A stretch of DNA of 46,860 bases. It comes from an uncultured Clostridia bacterium. GTDB taxonomy: Bacteria > Bacillota > Clostridia > Lachnospirales > CAG-274. Made by a program: the position numbers and the translations under genes. Location of the stretch: positions 1-46,860 of the forward strand of contig CALWLD010000019.1 in assembly GCA_944381435.1 (NCBI GenBank), written 5' to 3'. Under the pieces are notes generated by a model. It was not told where the DNA came from. It searched no databases and saw only the letters and a list, made by a program, of their open reading frames with translations. This document shows, one piece after another, positions 7,832 to 16,187 of this stretch. The stretch's first letter is position 1; every line of letters begins with the position of its first letter.

Positions 7832-8860
7832 ATGATAAAGAAAAAAATATTTAATGAAAAGGGAGAAAGAGGCACAGCAAGCCTAATAAACGGCAACACT
7901 ACAAACCTTAGAGAGTGGAACAGGATAAAATATGATTGGGCAAACAATATGTATAGAACAATGCTTAATAACTTTTGGATACCAGAAGAAATATCATTAA
8001 GCGAAGATGTTAAACAATTTCCTTATCTTACAAACGGAGAAAGAAATGCCTTTGATAAAATAATATCTTTTTTAAACTTTTTAGATTCTATACAAAGTGA
8101 AAATTTGCCTAATTTATCTAGGTATATAACTGCCTCAGAGGTATCTTCATTATTAAATATACAGGCATTTCAAGAAGAAATACACGCTCAAAGCTATTCT
8201 TACATATTAGATACTGTTACAAACCCAATAACAAGAGATAAAATATATGATATGTGGAGAGAAGATGAATATCTTCTAAATAGAAATAAATTTATAGCAG
8301 GGATATATGAAGATTTTAACAGAGAACCTAGTCAAGAAAATTTTATAAAAGCTATTATGGCAAACTATATATTAGAAGGTATTTATTTTTATTCTGGATT
8401 TAGCTTTTTTTACACTTTAGCAAGGCAAGGTAAAATGACTGCTACAAGTACAATTTTTAAATATATAAACAGAGATGAAATAACACATCTTGTTTTATTT
8501 CAAAACATAATAAAAGAGTTAAAAGCAGAAAATAGCAATATATTTACAAAAGAACTAGAAGAAGAGCTACGTCAAATGATGAAAACAGGGGTAGAGCACG
8601 AAATAGCTTGGGGGCAATATGTAACAAATAATGAAATTTTAGGTTTAAATAATGAGCTTATAGATAGCTATATAAAATATTTATCTAATTTAAGATTAAA
8701 AGCCATAGGGCTTGAGCCTTTATATAATGATATAACTAAAAACCCTATGGCTTGGATAGAAAGCTTTTCTAAAATAAATAATACAAAAACAGACTTTTTT
8801 GAGGCAAAGGTTGTAAACTATACAAAGGCTGCTGTTTTTGATTTTGATAGCTTAGAGTAA
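7832..8860 (+). CDS. nrdB: Ribonucleoside-diphosphate reductase class I, beta subunit
   Basis: NrdB holds the di-metal cofactor and radical that start catalysis in NrdA. All expected residues are visible in this 342-residue protein: metal ligands D85, E115, H118, E182, E216 and H219, and the radical tyrosine Y122 in EEIHAQSYSYIL. It should therefore be a tyrosyl-radical enzyme, not one of the Phe- or Leu-substituted variants. The ATG follows ATGGAGG. No separate nrdI or nrdH is adjacent, and the alpha subunit has an ATP cone, which favours class Ia over Ib. The last 9 bases overlap the convergent permease gene. An oxygen-dependent reductase in a Clostridia-type genome suggests some aerotolerance, and an anaerobic NrdD elsewhere is likely. 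Confidence 0.95.
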   Translation: MIKKKIFNEKGERGTASLINGNTTNLREWNRIKYDWANNMYRTMLNNFWIPEEISLSEDVKQFPYLTNGERNAFDKIISFLNFLDSIQSENLPNLSRYITASEVSSLLNIQAFQEEIHAQSYSYILDTVTNPITRDKIYDMWREDEYLLNRNKFIAGIYEDFNREPSQENFIKAIMANYILEGIYFYSGFSFFYTLARQGKMTATSTIFKYINRDEITHLVLFQNIIKELKAENSNIFTKELEEELRQMMKTGVEHEIAWGQYVTNNEILGLNNELIDSYIKYLSNLRLKAIGLEPLYNDITKNPMAWIESFSKINNTKTDFFEAKVVNYTKAAVFDFDSLE

Positions 8861-9955
8861 AAAATATAATAAAACCAATAAGATTAAAAATATAATATTA
8901 TAAATAGAAAACTTAAAAATGTACTTGTTTTTATAGCTAATATTATGCTTTATGACATATTTATAAGATATAAGGCTTGCCATAGATGCAATCAATGTTC
9001 CAAGTCCGCCAAGGTTTGTTCCTATTAATAATGCATAGCTATCATTTGTAAATTTGGAAAGTAATATAGATGCAGGAACATTGCTAATAAATTGAGATAA
9101 TAAAATAGATATTAAAACATTATCAAATACCATAATATTTTTTATAAAACTAGATATTATGCTCATATTCTCAATATTACCTACAAAAATAAAAAATCCT
9201 ATAAATGTAAGCAACAAAGAGTAATCTATGTGCTTTAATACATTTTTATCAAATATTAACACAAAAAAGAAAACTAAAGCAAATAAAACATACATATTTA
9301 TAAACCTTGCTATTGTTAAAATGCAAAATATAAATAAAAATAAATATATATAATTTAAATATGTTTTTGTTTTCTTGTTACTTAAATTTTCTTTAGGTAT
9401 AACTATGTTATAAGATTTTTTAAAGCAAACAAATGCTAATAAAATTAAAAAAGATAAAAGCACAAAAGGGAATATATTTAAAATAAAGTTTAAAAAGTCC
9501 ATATGATAGCTAGAATATAAATATAAATTTTGTGGGTTTCCTATTGGGGTTGCCATACTCCCTAAATTTGCAGCTATTGTTTGTAAAATAACTAAATTTA
9601 TAATTTTATTCTTTAAACCTAAAATAGATAGAACATTTATAGTAAAGGGTACAAAAACAATTAATGCTACATCATTTGTTATAAGCATACTACTAAAAAA
9701 AGTAACAAAAATAATGATTAAATCTAATTGTTTTGTTGTTTTTATCTTTTTTAACATAAAATTTATTATCTTATAAAATAAATTGTTATTTTCTAAACCA
9801 CATATTATACACATAAGAGAAAATAATAATATAAGGGTATAAAAATCTATATAATTTATATATTTTAAATTAGGTGGATTAAAAAACATAGTTATTATAG
9901 CTAATACCCAAGATATAATAAGGACAATTTCTTTTTTTATAAAATTTAATAACAT
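8852..9955 (-). CDS. ArsB/NhaD-type (SLC13-like) ion permease
   Basis: A 367-residue polytopic membrane protein with about ten hydrophobic segments. It has the two signatures of the ArsB/NhaD/CitT superfamily: a TND motif (SSMLITNDVALIVFVPF) near residue 95 and a TPIGNPQNLYLYSS motif near residue 136. A related GTNLGGLGTLIASMASLI block lies near residue 312. Members move anions such as dicarboxylates or arsenite, or exchange Na+/H+, and the substrate cannot be told from sequence alone. It is somewhat shorter than the usual 400-430 residues. The ATG follows AAAGGAG. The 3' end overlaps nrdB by 9 bases, so transcription of the two must interfere or rely on other signals. Confidence 0.82.
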   Translation of the reverse strand: MLLNFIKKEIVLIISWVLAIITMFFNPPNLKYINYIDFYTLILLFSLMCIICGLENNNLFYKIINFMLKKIKTTKQLDLIIIFVTFFSSMLITNDVALIVFVPFTINVLSILGLKNKIINLVILQTIAANLGSMATPIGNPQNLYLYSSYHMDFLNFILNIFPFVLLSFLILLAFVCFKKSYNIVIPKENLSNKKTKTYLNYIYLFLFIFCILTIARFINMYVLFALVFFFVLIFDKNVLKHIDYSLLLTFIGFFIFVGNIENMSIISSFIKNIMVFDNVLISILLSQFISNVPASILLSKFTNDSYALLIGTNLGGLGTLIASMASLISYKYVIKHNISYKNKYIFKFSIYNIIFLILLVLLYFLL

Positions 9956-9972
9956 ATATAGCTCCTTTATTT

Positions 9973-10013
9973 AACATTAAAAATAGGCACTTTAAGTGCC
10001 TATTTTTAATGTT
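9973..10013. terminator. Terminator of lysC
   Basis: An 18-bp perfect stem (9973-9990 with 9996-10013, loop TTTAA) with A/T runs on both flanks. Its right arm reaches into the lysC stop codon (10012-10014). On the minus strand it ends lysC transcription and insulates the downstream permease gene. Confidence 0.85.
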
Positions 10014-11214
10014 ATTTTACAAATTTATCGTGGATAGCGTTAGCAGCACGATCTGCATCTTTTTCGTCAACTAAAACAGAAATTTTTATTTCTGATGTAG
10101 AAATCATATTTACATTGATAGCAGAAGAGAATAAAGCTTCGAATAAATCTGATGCTACGCCAGAATTTGTATCCATACCTGCACCAACTATAGATACTTT
10201 TGCTATAGTTTCATCGTGGCTAACTGTTTCGAAAGGAACTTTGCCTTTTAAATCTTCTAAAGCTAAGAGGGCAGGCTCAAGCTCATCTCTTGAAACGGTA
10301 AAAGAAATATCTTTTGTGCTATCTCTACCTATAGATTGTAATATAATATCTACACTAACTTTAAATTTAGAGAGATTAGCAAATATTTTAAAAGCCATAC
10401 CAGGGACATCTGGTACACCTATAACAGATATTCTAGCTACGTTTTTATCTACGGCAACGCCTGTAACAATCATCTTTTCCACAAAAGCTTCCTCCTTTAC
10501 AACTGTTCCTTCTGCATCTGATAAGCTAGAACGAACAACTAAGTTTACATTATATTTTTTAGCTAGCTCTACTGAACGGTTGTGCAAAACTTTAGCACCT
10601 AAAGATGCAAGCTCTAACATTTCGTCGTAGCTAATAGCATCTAGTTTTTTAGCATTTTTTATAATTCTAGGGTCACCTGTATAAACACCATCTACATCTG
10701 TAAATATTTCGCATAAATCTGCTTTTAAGGTAGCAGCAAGAGCAACAGCAGATGTATCTGAGCCACCTCTACCAAGGGTTGTTATATCGCCATATTTGTT
10801 TACACCTTGAAAACCTGTTACTATTACGATATTTTTTTTATCAAGCTCTGCTTGTATCCTATTAGTGTTTATGCTTTTTATCCTAGCATTACCATAGGTA
10901 GATGTTGCACTAATATCACATTGTGTAGCATTTAAAGATATAGCAGGATACCCCATAGCGTGTATAGCCATAGCCATCAAGGCAACGGACTGTTGTTCAC
11001 CAGTAGCAAGAAGCATATCCATCTCTCTTTTAGAGTATTTAGGATTTATTTCTTTAGCTTTTTCTATAAGCTCATCTGTAGTATCTCCTTGAGCAGAAAG
11101 TACAACAACAACTTTATTACCTTTGTCATATTCATCTACTATTTTTTTAGCTGCATTTCTAACTCTTTCTGCATTGGCAACAGAAGTTCCGCCAAATTTT
11201 TTAACAATTAACAA
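10012..11214 (-). CDS. lysC: Aspartate kinase
   Basis: Aspartokinase phosphorylates aspartate at the head of the lysine, threonine, methionine and diaminopimelate pathways. The 400-residue protein has the N-terminal KKFGGTSV motif, TLGRGGSDTSAVALAA, and FTDVDGVYTGDPR in the kinase domain (residues about 1-245). Two ACT-type regulatory domains follow (about 260-400), beginning VTGVAVDKNVARISVIGVPD. Length and layout match the B. subtilis LysC type, usually lysine-inhibited. The start is a TTG at 11212-11214 with AAGGGGG 7-8 bases upstream; no ATG precedes the KKFGGTSV motif. A TTGCTA-17-TATACT promoter lies about 45 bases upstream. The gene stands alone, with its own terminator. Confidence 0.95.
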   Translation of the reverse strand: MLIVKKFGGTSVANAERVRNAAKKIVDEYDKGNKVVVVLSAQGDTTDELIEKAKEINPKYSKREMDMLLATGEQQSVALMAMAIHAMGYPAISLNATQCDISATSTYGNARIKSINTNRIQAELDKKNIVIVTGFQGVNKYGDITTLGRGGSDTSAVALAATLKADLCEIFTDVDGVYTGDPRIIKNAKKLDAISYDEMLELASLGAKVLHNRSVELAKKYNVNLVVRSSLSDAEGTVVKEEAFVEKMIVTGVAVDKNVARISVIGVPDVPGMAFKIFANLSKFKVSVDIILQSIGRDSTKDISFTVSRDELEPALLALEDLKGKVPFETVSHDETIAKVSIVGAGMDTNSGVASDLFEALFSSAINVNMISTSEIKISVLVDEKDADRAANAIHDKFVK

Positions 11215-11261
11215 TTATTTAACCCCCTTTATATTGGATAGAATTAATTAACAATATTTAT

Positions 11262-11290
11262 AGTATAATCTATTTTTACAAAATTAGCAA
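11262..11290 (-). promoter_or_regulatory. Promoter of lysC
   Basis: Minus-strand TTGCTA (11285-11290), 17-base spacer, TATACT (11262-11267). The leader to the TTG start is only about 40 bases, too short for a lysine riboswitch, and none is visible. Confidence 0.55.
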
Positions 11291-11383
11291 TAATTAATAA
11301 TAATTTTATTAAAAAAAACATAAAATATTAATTTACATTATGCCTATATTTATTTTTATGAGAGATACATATAAAATGTACCT

Positions 11384-12049
11384 TTAATTTAATAGTTTTT
11401 TTATTTCTTTATAATCTGGCATATATGTTTCTACTAAATGCCAAAAATTTTTTGAATGATTTAGTTCTTTTAAATGGCAAAGCTCGTGTAATATAACATA
11501 ATCTATAACCTTTTTGTCATATTTTGCAAGGAGCAAATTTATAGATATGTTACCTTTAGAAGAGCAACTTCCCCATCTTGTTTTCATTTTTTTTATTGTT
11601 ATTTTGTTAGGGGAGAGGGTAGTTATGCTTTTAAAGTTTTCAAAGGAATTAATAACATATGGTTTTAAAATAGATAAATAATAGCTATCTATTATTTGTT
11701 CTATACTTTTATTTATTTCTATTTGGTTTTTATCTATGTAAATATTAAAAACATCATTTTTTATATAAGGCAAATCTATTTTTTCATTTAATATATTTAG
11801 CTTGTAATCTTTTCCAAAGATTTTTATTATTGATTTATTATTGTATAAGCTGTTTTCTTGAGTTTTTAAAATTTTTAAAACTTTATCTATATTTTTTATT
11901 AAAAAATTTTCTATATGTTGTTTTTTTGTAAATTTGTTTGTTCTTATAACAATAGATGCATCTTTTACTTCTATACAAGTAGTTTTTCTTTTAGATATAA
12001 TTATTTTATAATAGATTTTATTGTTTTTATAAATTATATAATTATTCAT
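11384..12049 (-). CDS. DUF45/YgjP-type metal-dependent hydrolase (M48-like)
   Basis: A 221-residue protein with a C-terminal zinc-peptidase motif HELCHLKELNHSKNFW (HExxH plus a third His) and the preceding MKTRWGSCSSKGNISINLLLAKY block, diagnostic of the DUF45/WLM-like family to which E. coli YgjP belongs. The physiological substrate is not established. No signal peptide or membrane segment is evident, so it is probably cytoplasmic. It starts one base after the stop of the upstream membrane-anchored protein, so the two form a tightly coupled unit. Confidence 0.85.
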   Translation of the reverse strand: MNNYIIYKNNKIYYKIIISKRKTTCIEVKDASIVIRTNKFTKKQHIENFLIKNIDKVLKILKTQENSLYNNKSIIKIFGKDYKLNILNEKIDLPYIKNDVFNIYIDKNQIEINKSIEQIIDSYYLSILKPYVINSFENFKSITTLSPNKITIKKMKTRWGSCSSKGNISINLLLAKYDKKVIDYVILHELCHLKELNHSKNFWHLVETYMPDYKEIKKLLN

Positions 12050-12050
12050 A

Positions 12051-12728
12051 TTACATATTATAAAGATATTTTAAAAACTGTATAGAAGTATCTATATTTT
12101 TGCTATTACCTAATATTGTAAAATAAACAGGACCTGCAACATAAACACTTTCTTTTATAACAGGTGCATCTGATACATCTAAGGCATAGGCTCTTTCACC
12201 ATTATCTATGCCCTTTTTATAAACAAGGTTTTCTTTTACTTTATCTAATAAATCTGTTGGTAAGGTTTCTTCTAAATCTAACAATATATCTTGCCTTATA
12301 AAATGGTCTACGAAATATTCTTCTGTTACAAGAACATCTAACATTTGCCCTGCTATCATAGCATTTGTTTTTGCTAAATATTCTAGACCATTTACAGCCT
12401 CTCCATCTTTTATTATAACGCTTACATTAGGATTTAGCTCCCAATAATCTTTAGTTGCTTCAAAATTTGCATAGTCATAAAACTCGTTATACATTTTTTC
12501 ATAAGATTCTTGGTTCATAGGTTTATTTAAAAATACTACGTTAAAAGCAGGGTCTTTTTTTAACATATTAAATATCAAAGAAAATGAAATAGCTAAAACT
12601 AATATAGTAATAAAAATTTGTATTCCATAATATTCTCTTATGTACCACATTTTATCTTTGAAAGACATTTTTTTTAGTTTTTCTATTTCTATTTTAACAC
12701 TTTCTTTAAAAGGTTTTTTCTCTAACAT
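12051..12728 (-). CDS. Membrane-anchored extracytoplasmic protein with solute-binding-like features
   Basis: I do not recognise a named family. The 225-residue protein has a charged cytoplasmic N-terminus (about 34 residues), one membrane helix (about 35-56, IFITILVLAISFSLIFNML) and an extracytoplasmic domain. Within that domain a stretch of the pattern AKTNAMIAGQMLDVLV followed by a DLEETLP-like segment resembles type 1 ABC solute-binding proteins (the GxxPDV...DL pattern). It lacks a lipobox and may be a degenerate binding domain. The ATG at 12726-12728 is chosen because GGAGG lies 6 bases before it; an upstream GTG would overlap that site. It is the first gene of an operon with the DUF45 protein. 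Confidence 0.6.
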   Translation of the reverse strand: MLEKKPFKESVKIEIEKLKKMSFKDKMWYIREYYGIQIFITILVLAISFSLIFNMLKKDPAFNVVFLNKPMNQESYEKMYNEFYDYANFEATKDYWELNPNVSVIIKDGEAVNGLEYLAKTNAMIAGQMLDVLVTEEYFVDHFIRQDILLDLEETLPTDLLDKVKENLVYKKGIDNGERAYALDVSDAPVIKESVYVAGPVYFTILGNSKNIDTSIQFLKYLYNM

Positions 12729-12764
12729 ATTATCCTCCACAGTTTTAATAAAATTAACTTTTAT

Positions 12765-12773
12765 ATTATAGCA
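12765..12773 (-). promoter_or_regulatory. Extended -10 promoter of the anchored-protein/DUF45 unit
   Basis: On the minus strand TGCTATAAT (plus 12765-12773) forms an extended -10 without a good -35, about 37 bases before the ATG. Confidence 0.4.
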
Positions 12774-12820
12774 TAAAAAATAAATATAAAAAATAAATAT
12801 TTTGTAAAAATTTTTTTAAC

Positions 12821-12849
12821 TTGACAAAATTATATAAAAGAAATAATAT
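12821..12849 (+). promoter_or_regulatory. Promoter of yaaA-bcp-GNAT unit
   Basis: Consensus TTGACA (12821-12826), 17-base spacer, TAATAT (12844-12849), about 50 bases before yaaA. This is one of the best promoter matches in the window. Confidence 0.7.
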
Positions 12850-12898
12850 TAAAGTATATTTATTTAGTAAATAATAAATATAGAAAAGGTGGTTTTTT

Positions 12899-13639
12899 AT
12901 GATAACGATATTATCTCCAGCTAAAAATATAGATTTAAAAAGCTTTGAAGATTTTACCTTTGAAAAGCCTATATTTTATGATGAGGCAAAAAAGATACAT
13001 AGTTATTTACATAGCCTAGAGCCTGCCAATATAGAAAGCATAATGAAAGTTAATAGCAAAATAGCTTTTAATACATTTTGTAATATTAAAGATTTTGATA
13101 TAGATAAAAATAAAGCTCACGCATTAAATAGCTATGATGGGTTGGTTTTTAAAAATATAAACGCTAAAGATTTTACAAAAGAAGATGTGTTATTTGCAAA
13201 TGAACATTTAAGGATATTAAGCGGTCTTTATGGTGTTTTGAGCCCTTTTACCAGCATACAACCTTATAGGCTAGAAATGGCTTGTAAAATATCTATAGAA
13301 GATGATAAAGATTTATATAAATTTTGGAAAGATAAAATTTACCAAGAGTTATATAAAAATAACGATATAATATTAAATTTAGCATCTAAAGAATATAGCA
13401 AGGTGGTAACTTCATTTTTAAAACCTAATGATAAATTTATAAATGTAGATTTTTTAGTTTTAAAAAATGGTAAGTATAAAACAGTTGCAACTTTGGCTAA
13501 AATGGCTCGTGGACAGATGGTTAGATACATTATAAAAAATAAAATAGACAATATAGAACCTTTAAAAGATTTTTATTTTGATGTTTTTAGCTTTAATGAG
13601 AATTTATCTAACGAAACAAACTTAATATTTACAAATTAA
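12899..13639 (+). CDS. yaaA: Peroxide stress protein YaaA
   Basis: YaaA (DUF328) lowers free iron and protects DNA from Fenton damage in E. coli, and the family has a DNA-binding fold. The 246-residue protein starts with the characteristic MITILSPAKNID and contains NSYDGLVFKNI, LSGLYGVLSPF, YRLEM and LASKEYSKVV, all conserved in the family. Length is typical. The start follows AAGGTGG. It is 28 bases upstream of bcp, so the two antioxidant genes probably share one transcript. Confidence 0.93.
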   Translation: MITILSPAKNIDLKSFEDFTFEKPIFYDEAKKIHSYLHSLEPANIESIMKVNSKIAFNTFCNIKDFDIDKNKAHALNSYDGLVFKNINAKDFTKEDVLFANEHLRILSGLYGVLSPFTSIQPYRLEMACKISIEDDKDLYKFWKDKIYQELYKNNDIILNLASKEYSKVVTSFLKPNDKFINVDFLVLKNGKYKTVATLAKMARGQMVRYIIKNKIDNIEPLKDFYFDVFSFNENLSNETNLIFTN

Positions 13640-13667
13640 TTTTAAATAAAGAAAGGAATGAAATTTT

Positions 13668-14129
13668 ATGTTAAATATAGGAGATAAAGCACCAGATTTT
13701 ACATTGCCAGATAAAGATGGGAATATGGTTAAATTAAGTGATTTTTTAGGTAAAAGGGTAGTTTTATACTTTTATCCTAAAGATAATACACCAGGCTGTA
13801 CAAAGCAAGCTTGTGGATTTTCTGAAACAATAGAAGATTTTAAAGAAAACAATGCTGTTGTAATAGGTATTAGCAAAGATAGCCAAAAAGCTCATCAAAA
13901 TTTTACAACTAAACATAATTTAAAAATTATTTTATTATCAGATACAGAAATAAAAACAATACAAGATTATGGTGTTTGGCAAGAGAAAAAGCTCTATGGT
14001 AAAGTTAGTATGGGTATAGTTAGAACAACTTTTGTTATAGATGAAAAAGGCAATATTGAAAAAATATATGATAAAGTTAAAGCAGCAGATAACCCAGCAG
14101 AAGTTTTAGATTATATAAAAGGCAATTAA
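13668..14129 (+). CDS. bcp: Thioredoxin-dependent thiol peroxidase (BCP/PrxQ)
   Basis: A 153-residue atypical peroxiredoxin that reduces hydrogen and organic peroxides with thioredoxin. The active site reads [13 protein letters not shown], with the peroxidatic Cys followed five residues later by the resolving Cys, the PrxQ pattern. The N-terminal [14 protein letters not shown] and C-terminal [12 protein letters not shown] are typical. The ATG follows AAGAAAGGA. It lies between yaaA and a GNAT gene that starts one base after its stop. Confidence 0.95.
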   Translation: MLNIGDKAPDFTLPDKDGNMVKLSDFLGKRVVLYFYPKDNTPGCTKQACGFSETIEDFKENNAVVIGISKDSQKAHQNFTTKHNLKIILLSDTEIKTIQDYGVWQEKKLYGKVSMGIVRTTFVIDEKGNIEKIYDKVKAADNPAEVLDYIKGN

Positions 14130-14130
14130 T

Positions 14131-14766
14131 ATGTGTGATATTATATATAGAAAAATAAATAAAAAAGATTATCCTTATATAAAAGATATGATGAACCAAA
14201 ATTTTTACTTATATGAATACATTGAGGATAAAAGAATATTAAATACATTTTTAAATTCTTACTTATATAACTGCCTAGCAGAACAAACTTTTACTATGGT
14301 TGCCGAAAAAGATGGCAAAGCAATAGGTGTTATAATGGGAAATGCTAAAGAAGATTACAAGCTATATAAATCATTAATTTATATTTTAAAAGGAGTTTAT
14401 TACACTATATTAACAGGTATAAAAGCTATGATTTATAACACTAACATTAAGCAATATAAAGGAATAACCCTTATATATAAAAAGCTTATGTTAAAAGCTG
14501 ATAAAAAATTTGATGGTATTTTAACATTATTTGTAGTTTCTAGTGATTATCAAGGGGGTGGCATTGGTAAAAACCTATTAAAGCAACTTTTTGATTATCA
14601 AAGTAAAAATAGCGTAAATAGTATGTATGTTTATACAGATTCTAAATGTAATTATAAATTTTATGATAGCAATGGATTTAAAAGATTGGGACAAGATACC
14701 TTTAATGTTAAAACTGCTAATAAACAGTTTGATTTAGAAATATTTTTATATGAATATGATTTTTAA
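14131..14766 (+). CDS. GNAT family N-acetyltransferase
   Basis: A 211-residue acetyltransferase whose motif A, VVSSDYQGGGIGKNLLKQLF (residues about 131-150), contains the acetyl-CoA pyrophosphate-binding QGGGIG. A YVYTDSKCNYKFYDSNGFKRLG segment follows, typical of the C-terminal GNAT fold. The middle holds an extra hydrophobic insert (about 85-115) absent from minimal GNATs. The substrate is unknown. It starts one base after bcp, so translation is probably coupled. Transcription ends at the palindrome just after its stop. Confidence 0.8.
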   Translation: MCDIIYRKINKKDYPYIKDMMNQNFYLYEYIEDKRILNTFLNSYLYNCLAEQTFTMVAEKDGKAIGVIMGNAKEDYKLYKSLIYILKGVYYTILTGIKAMIYNTNIKQYKGITLIYKKLMLKADKKFDGILTLFVVSSDYQGGGIGKNLLKQLFDYQSKNSVNSMYVYTDSKCNYKFYDSNGFKRLGQDTFNVKTANKQFDLEIFLYEYDF

Positions 14767-14797
14767 AAATGCTACAGATAAATTCTGTAGCATTTTT
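14765..14797. terminator. Bidirectional terminator between GNAT gene and purA
   Basis: A 13-bp stem AAAAATGCTACAG / CTGTAGCATTTTT with a 7-base loop, flanked by A and T runs. It starts inside the GNAT stop codon and can also stop minus-strand transcription leaving the pur operon. Confidence 0.85.
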
Positions 14798-14903
14798 AAA
14801 TGTAGATAAAATAATATTAAGTATTGGTTAAAATTATTTTATTAAATAATTAAAGGGTTTTAGGGCAAATACCTAGAATAATGATGGTGGAATAGATAAT
14901 TTA

Positions 14904-16175
14904 TTATCTAAATAAAATTTCATCTCTTTTAGGACCGTTAGAAACCATAGAAACTTTAACGCCAAGTTCTTTTTCTATAAATTCCACATAATCTTTAGCT
15001 TCTTGTGGAAGGCTATCATATTCTTTAATACCACGAATATCTACTTTCCAACCTTTAAGCTCTTCATAAACAGGTTTTGCTTTGTAAAGCTCTTCTGTAG
15101 TTAAAAAGTCTTTATAAACTTTACCATCTAGCTCATAACCTGTACAAACTTTGATAGTGTCCATATAGCTTAAAACATCAAGACAAGTTATACAAACTTC
15201 TGTAGCACCTTGTATTTCACAGCCATATCTTGTAGCAACAGCATCAAAATATCCAACACGGCGAGGACGACCTGTAGTTGCACCATATTCCCCAGAATCT
15301 CCACCACGTCTTCTAAGCTCTTCTGCTTCATCGCCAAAAAGCTCGCTAACAAAAGGACCTTCTCCAACAGCACTAGAATATGCTTTTGTTATAACTGTTA
15401 TTTCTTTGATAGCGTGAGGTGGTATACCAGCACCTACAGCAGCATATCCTGCTAACGTAGAAGAGCTAGTAACATAAGGGTATATACCGTGGTCTGTATC
15501 TTTTAACGCACCAAGCTGACCTTCTAAAAGTATATTTTTACCTTCTTTTATTGCATTTCTTAAATATGTTGATGTATCTTTTACATTTTCTTTTATCATA
15601 TCAGCATATTTTAAAAGTTTTTCATATACTTCCATATAATCAATTTCAGGTTTGTTATATAAATACTTAAATTGTATATTTATTTTTTCATACATATGTT
15701 TAAGCTTGTCTTTAAGTCTTTCCTCTTCATAAAGCTCCCAAACTTGAAGACCTACTTTAGAAAATTTATCTGCATAAAAAGGTGCAATACCACTTTTTGT
15801 AGAACCAAATTTTCTATCTCCAAGACGTTCTTCCTCATAAACATCTAATAAAACGTGATGAGGTAATAAAACTTGGGCTCTATCAGATATTAAAAGATTA
15901 AATTTTATACCTTTTGATACAACACTTTCTATCTCTTCCATAAGGTATTCTATATTAAGTGCAACACCATTACCTATAATATTAACTGTGTTAGGGTTAA
16001 ATACACCAGAAGGTAATTGATGAAGGGCAAATTTACCGTGTTGGTTTATGATAGTATGCCCAGCATTGCTACCACCTTGAAATCTAACAACTATATCAGA
16101 TTGTTCTGCACAAAGGTCTGTTATTTTACCTTTACCTTCATCTCCCCAGTTTGCACCAACTATTGCTCTAACCAT
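14904..16175 (-). CDS. purA: Adenylosuccinate synthetase
   Basis: PurA joins IMP and aspartate with GTP to give adenylosuccinate, the first committed step to AMP. The 423-residue enzyme begins with the GTP-binding GANWGDEGKGKITD and continues with FQGGSNAGHTI, GSTKSGIAP, LLEGQLGALKDTDHGIYPYVTSS and the GATTGRPRR loop. Length is normal. The ATG has AAGGAGG upstream and lies 12 bases after the purB stop. It is the last gene of the operon. Confidence 0.97.
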   Translation of the reverse strand: MVRAIVGANWGDEGKGKITDLCAEQSDIVVRFQGGSNAGHTIINQHGKFALHQLPSGVFNPNTVNIIGNGVALNIEYLMEEIESVVSKGIKFNLLISDRAQVLLPHHVLLDVYEEERLGDRKFGSTKSGIAPFYADKFSKVGLQVWELYEEERLKDKLKHMYEKINIQFKYLYNKPEIDYMEVYEKLLKYADMIKENVKDTSTYLRNAIKEGKNILLEGQLGALKDTDHGIYPYVTSSSTLAGYAAVGAGIPPHAIKEITVITKAYSSAVGEGPFVSELFGDEAEELRRRGGDSGEYGATTGRPRRVGYFDAVATRYGCEIQGATEVCITCLDVLSYMDTIKVCTGYELDGKVYKDFLTTEELYKAKPVYEELKGWKVDIRGIKEYDSLPQEAKDYVEFIEKELGVKVSMVSNGPKRDEILFR

Positions 16176-16187
16176 TTTTTATCCTCC

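Noticed and set aside
10115-10630. 171-codon frame antisense to lysC
   Set aside because: Shadow of the strongly conserved aspartokinase gene, Ser/Thr-rich as expected from antisense translation, with no ribosome site.
11215-11383. Lysine riboswitch upstream of lysC
   Set aside because: The predicted transcript leader is only about 40 bases, and the intergenic region lacks the five-stem lysine aptamer motifs.
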